A DNA stretch of 64,000 bases. It comes from Pontederia crassipes. Lineage: Eukaryota; Streptophyta; Magnoliopsida; Commelinales; Pontederiaceae. This document shows, one piece after another, positions 59,889 to 64,000 of the stretch. The position numbers and the translations under genes were made by a program. Under the pieces are notes generated by a model. That model did no database searches. It was given only the letters and a program-made list of their open reading frames with translations, and was not told where the DNA came from. Position 1 is the stretch's first letter, and each line of letters begins with the position of its first letter. The stretch covers positions 23,688,874-23,752,873 of the forward strand of contig CM060195.1 in the NCBI GenBank assembly GCA_030549335.1, read 5' to 3'.

Positions 59889-61675
59889 AGTATCTACTTT
59901 TTGAAAGGTTCATAGTCTAACAGAACATCTATAGTACTCAAATAGGAATACTAATCATGTTAACCTTGTACTGGCAATATGTTAAATGACAAGAACAAAC
60001 ACTCAATTACAACTCTATAATCTTATAGAAAAATAGAACACTCACAGTACAATCATTGAAACACCAAAAAGATGATCGATTTCAATAATAATCACCTAGA
60101 AATTATTTTTTCTTTGTAGTATGATGAACAATTCATTTCTAGGATTACATCATAATCTAACATTGAAAGTAATATGAGGTCAACGGGGAGATTTCCTGCC
60201 TACTTTTATTGGTATAACATTGGGGCTATAACTTCTAGTAATACATAGAATAATAAACTTAACATAAAAGAGTTCGTAGAAGGTTCATGAGTCAAAGAAC
60301 CAAAGACCATATATAACTTGACTAAATATAAGAGTTTAATAATATGATAAAACATATAAGGCATCATAATATAAGTTAGGCCCATTGGGCCAACATGACA
60401 TGGGAAAAATGGCACCACTAGACCACCACTTTCGAGCCTAAATCTCCTCACCTATGCATATCCATGAGATATAAGAGATTGCTTCTTATAGAGCATTACG
60501 GTGCGACACATGCTATTTGCATCATAACATAATTAAAATAATGCATGCTATGAGCTACATCATCTATGTGCACCCTTTATGGCATGTTATACAATTTACC
60601 TTGATAAGATAAGATTTCATATATAATAATAAAGCATTAACTTTAATAGCACATTACGAACTTATCTTGCGTATCTTTAGCATCATTAACATAATTCATC
60701 TTATATCTTATGTCAAGGGATATATGTTGCATACTTAATTATGCATTACAATTATCAACTTCATCTTTATGCCTTAGGTCATCACATCTTACTTGTATCA
60801 TATGATTTTCATTTCATCTTCTTCATCTTTGATCATTCATCTTATCTTTATGATGGCTTATTATCCTCGATGATTGAGAAGAATAGTGGCTAGCTAGGCC
60901 ATAGGATCTTAGTCTTATCTTTGGAAAACTTTACACTATTACAAGAGTAGAATTCCTTTTCGTGAGGCTGCACATTTATATTAGAGACTCTAATTCCCAA
61001 GGATTTTACATCTTTACTAGCAAATATAGACTTCACTCTCCTCGAACGATTACAATAAGTCATCTTCGTTAATCTATTTTTTTAATTACAATAATCATTA
61101 CATTCAATCAATCAACCAAGTCACTTATTTTAATATCAAATACAATTGTCTATGCAATTCGAACCTAGGATATAACAATCATCATTGAAGGTTTATAATC
61201 TGCATATAGGTCATGAGAAAAAATCACACACTTTAAATTAGTACATCGATGAAACAACTATCTATGAAGTTCTCATATGTCACGACTATGAAACATTGTG
61301 TGGCATGTGACCTTGTTGTCACATCCATGAAAGATCATTTCACTACCATGATAAAGAGATGAACATATTTCATTTTCTCCCTCACTTGATCACGATCATG
61401 ACAAGACTATTATGCATATGCTTCATCATGTCACCATTGGAATCAATTTTTTATTTACTAACTAATTATATTTTCATGATACAAATCTTGATTAAATAGA
61501 GTAATATTCTAAGTGTCGAAAAAGTTTAAGTAGAAATGAGTTATTTTATTTTGTGTATTGAACTTGAAATTAATATTTGAATATGTTGGACTAACATGAA
61601 TATAAAAGTTGTATATGACCTTGTTAGATTTATAACAAATAAAAAATCACCGCATCTTTATAACCATGCGAAAAG
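59889..61675. repeat. Diverged LTR-related sequence
   Basis: 60290-61060 follows the same order of motifs as the LTRs at 37015/41817 ('taggcccattgggcc', 'gcatatccatgagat', 'catgctatgagctac', 'catcttcatctttgatcattcatc', 'gaagaatagtggctagctaggcc'), much diverged. No clear ends or duplications. No gene. Confidence 0.45.
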
Positions 61676-62700
61676 TTATGTGCAAATTAGTGTAGGGCGA
61701 TCGATCAATTGGTTTGGTGAATCGACGGTCTGGTGAATCAATCGACCGATCAATATGTAAAGCACACGAATTGATTGATATTGGAGGGCGACTATAGTAC
61801 TCATGCCAGACAAAGTTAAAATAAAGACCGGTAGGTCAATTGGTTGATCGGTGGATCGACCCTCCAACGGTTATATTTCCAATGTGCAAGAGGCACGGTC
61901 GATCGGTAGATGGAGCGATCGATCGGCATGTAGGCAAAAAGTACAATAATGATCACATTTTTGCCCAAAAAGTGAAAAATGAGTTCCAACAATCAAATGG
62001 AGTTAAGAATGCTATAAAAGAGTCCGAGTCGACCGATCAATATGTAAAGCACACGAATTGATTGATATTGGAGGGCGACTATAGTACTCATGCCAGACAA
62101 AGTTAAAATAAAGACCGGTAGGTCAATTGGTTGATCAGTGGATCGACCCTCCAACGGTTATATTTCCAATGTGCAAGAGGCACGGTCGATCGGTAGATGG
62201 AGCGGATCGGCATGTAGGCAAAAAGTAAAATAATGATCACATTTTTGCCCAAAAAGTGAAAAATGAGTTCCAACAATCAAATGGAGTTAAGAATGCTATA
62301 AAATAGTCCGAGAGTTAAAGAAATTATCAAGACTTTTGAGTAAACTTGTGTAGAGCTCTTGTGAAGTTTATTTGAGTCAAATTTGCAAACTTTATAATAA
62401 TTCTATTTTCTTCTTTTGTGTGAAATTCCAAATTATAAAAGAGAGATTAAAGAGTATTTTTGTGATATTGTAATAATTGTAACTTATCTTTTGAGCGAAG
62501 AAAAGATGAGGGAAAACTTTCGAGTAGGAAAGTTGAGTGTTACCTCTCGGAATGGAGGAAAACGTGTGGTGTAATAAATGCTAGCTAAAGTAGATTGAAG
62601 CTTCAAACAGTGACTAGTCAAAGACGACCAAACATTACTGAGTATAGGAAAAAATGTCAGCGTTAAAGACGGATGTATCAAGTAGGCAGGCAGAAGTATG
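61676..62700 (+). repeat. Copia-like LTR portion with a 287-bp tandem duplication
   Basis: 61742-62028 and 62029-62312 are adjacent copies (287 and 284 bp) with very few differences, including a 3-bp loss in the second (GCGATCGATCGG versus GCGGATCGG). Each ends with TGCTATAAAA, a TATA-like motif, so the duplication doubles the promoter. Downstream, 62320-62660 (TTGAGTAAACTTGTGTAGAG, 'cgtgtggtgtaat', 'gaagcttcaaacagtgactagtcaaag') resembles the leader of plant Sire-type copia LTRs. The ends were not found. Confidence 0.6.
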
Positions 62701-63297
62701 GAGTTTATGCTTCAGATGAAAATATGAAAAAATGAAATAGATTGTACTCTTGTTCATCATTTTGATTGTGTTACGGATCTCATGTATCAATGTTGCAAGT
62801 TATTCACATTTGACAGAACAAATACTATTCTCAATTTGTTTCTCCTTTTTGTGGTTTACTTTGTGAAACTGAAAGTAAAACGATAAGAATATGTGAAAAC
62901 TAAACATATTATATTCTTGCCCGTGATATTCTGTAAAATTACTGAAAAATGGTTGGATAATAGAAAGAAAGTTGGGTTAGATATCACCTACTTTTGTATA
63001 CTTTACTTAACGTGGTGTCCATTTGAACCTTCAAGCTTCTCAAAATGGCATTTGAACATCTGAGATTACTTCTAGAGAGAACCATTAATGTCAATAAGAG
63101 AAATTATAACAAGGGATCTTTAACTTCTATTGTTGCCTTATGTACAAGCAATATGATATTAAATCCTCTGGTGATCAAAGAGTCCGAATGAAACAGAAAG
63201 AATGTGAAACTTCGACCTCGATATCTCACAACAGTCGGGAAGTTCAGTAAACTAAAGGATGACGAGCATCGGAGAAACATATATGATAAGTAGGCAT
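62701..63297 (-). other. 3' untranslated region and flank of the CIPK gene
   Basis: Minus-strand sequence downstream of the CIPK stop codon. No other gene is visible and I could not fix a polyadenylation site. Confidence 0.4.
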
Positions 63298-63950
63298 TCA
63301 CGTGGACTTGTTATCATGCATATCTTCTTCTGTTGTCCAGACGACATCCTTCAATTCCGTAGACAAATTTTTGTAGAACTGCAGAAGAACATGAGTTACA
63401 TATATCCTGAGATATTTCATAAGAATGAAAACAGACATTTGACAAAGTGACTTCTAATTGGATATGGACTTTTGAATTTAATCCATGAACACTATGTCAT
63501 TGACCTAATTAGGACCATTTCCCTTTAAAGGCAAAATACTGTCAAGATCAGTCTGTTGAGTTCTGCAGATTCCATGTTTTACAACAAAATGATGGAGCAG
63601 AGCTCCCTCTCCGAAAAAAAGAAAGAAAGAAAGAGCAGACCTGATTTACGTTGACTTAAAAGGTCATAATAAGATATATCATCCCTAAGCATGAATAGCT
63701 AAAACTCTATACATAATGAAGCATAACTTCCTTGCCATTTTGCGTAGCAATTTTGTCATATAACAGCACAAATTATAAGAGACTTACGCAGAACCGTATC
63801 ACAAAATGAGCATTGCATGATACTTCCAGCATTTAGAATATTTTTTTTAAAAAATAAGAGTAATAGCATTAGCACCTTCTGGAATTCCAAAGTATCTCCC
63901 TTAGCTTTCTTGACTTGCACCATATGCAGAGAAGGGCCTACTTGGAATAT
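63298..63950 (-). CDS. CBL-interacting protein kinase (CIPK/SnRK3), last two exons, cut by the window end
   Basis: On the minus strand, exon 63950-63876 (25 codons, after an intron ending CACCTTTCAG) encodes IFQVGPSLHMVQVKKAKGDT and LEFQK; a 497-bp GT-AG intron follows; exon 63378-63298 (26 codons and TGA) encodes FYKNLSTELKDVVW and a short acidic tail ending NKST. This is the end of the CIPK regulatory domain that follows the NAF and PPI motifs. CIPKs are Ser/Thr kinases activated by calcium-bound CBL proteins and act on ion transporters and channels. The intron-rich structure and the sequence suggest the CIPK3/9/23 group, but the kinase domain lies outside the window. LEFQK has Gln where most members have His. 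No defects are seen. Confidence 0.9.
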
Positions 63951-64000
63951 CTGAAAGGTGATATAGTAGATGAGGGATAAGAATTGCATCCCAGCAGATT

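Noticed and set aside
1..64000. tRNA, rRNA, endogenous pararetrovirus or organelle-derived segments
   Set aside because: I looked for cloverleaf-compatible tRNA boxes, rRNA core motifs and viral movement or coat protein motifs and found none that I could support by eye; a covariance or profile search was not possible.

Overview
This window is nuclear DNA of a flowering plant. The evidence is three genes of plant type with GT-AG introns (an apoplastic nucleoside hydrolase of the NSH3 type, a 149-residue plant calmodulin, and the 3' end of a CBL-interacting protein kinase), set in AT-rich DNA built mostly from nested LTR retrotransposons, CACTA, Mutator-like and Helitron-like elements. I cannot name the species from the sequence.

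Layout. 1-8175: two solo LTRs side by side (218-2975 and 3161-8170); the second contains two small CACTA elements. 8176-15403: intergenic DNA and the 12-exon NSH3-like gene (9674-14845, +). 15404-17988: a probable non-autonomous Helitron carrying one GC-rich exon fragment. 18739-24149: a solo LTR with a younger one inside it (19911-22527). 24150-33102: a decayed Ty3/gypsy element (primer site, gag, protease, reverse transcriptase pieces, +), split between protease and reverse transcriptase by a solo LTR (26900-31289) that holds another solo LTR (28120-31193). 33103-35495: a further solo LTR. 36480-36955: a fold-back element. 37015-44218: a complete gag-only LTR retrotransposon on the minus strand, inserted directly upstream of calmodulin (44376-47105, +). 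48051-58300: old LTR-like remnants, a solo LTR (51026-56869) containing another (51093-54077), and a third CACTA element. 58967-59877: a Mutator-like element. 61676-62700: part of a copia-like LTR with a 287-bp tandem duplication. 63298-63950: the last two exons of a CIPK gene (-), which continues beyond the window.

Most element boundaries rest on two signs read directly from the sequence: TG...CA or CACTA...TAGTG termini, and flanking target-site duplications (TSDs) that match. Nine insertions are LTR-sized single units, at least eight of them with exact or near-exact 5-bp TSDs, against one element with both LTRs.

The most notable observation is the site of the gag-only element. Its TSD (TAAAG) overlaps the end of a TATAAAAT motif at 37003-37010. 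When the two flanks are placed together, this motif lies just upstream of the calmodulin leader. A 7.2-kb element therefore appears to separate the calmodulin TATA box from its start site. Calmodulin and CIPK are both calcium-signalling components, but 16 kb of repeats lie between them and no joint regulation is implied. NSH3 belongs to extracellular purine nucleoside salvage and is unrelated to them.
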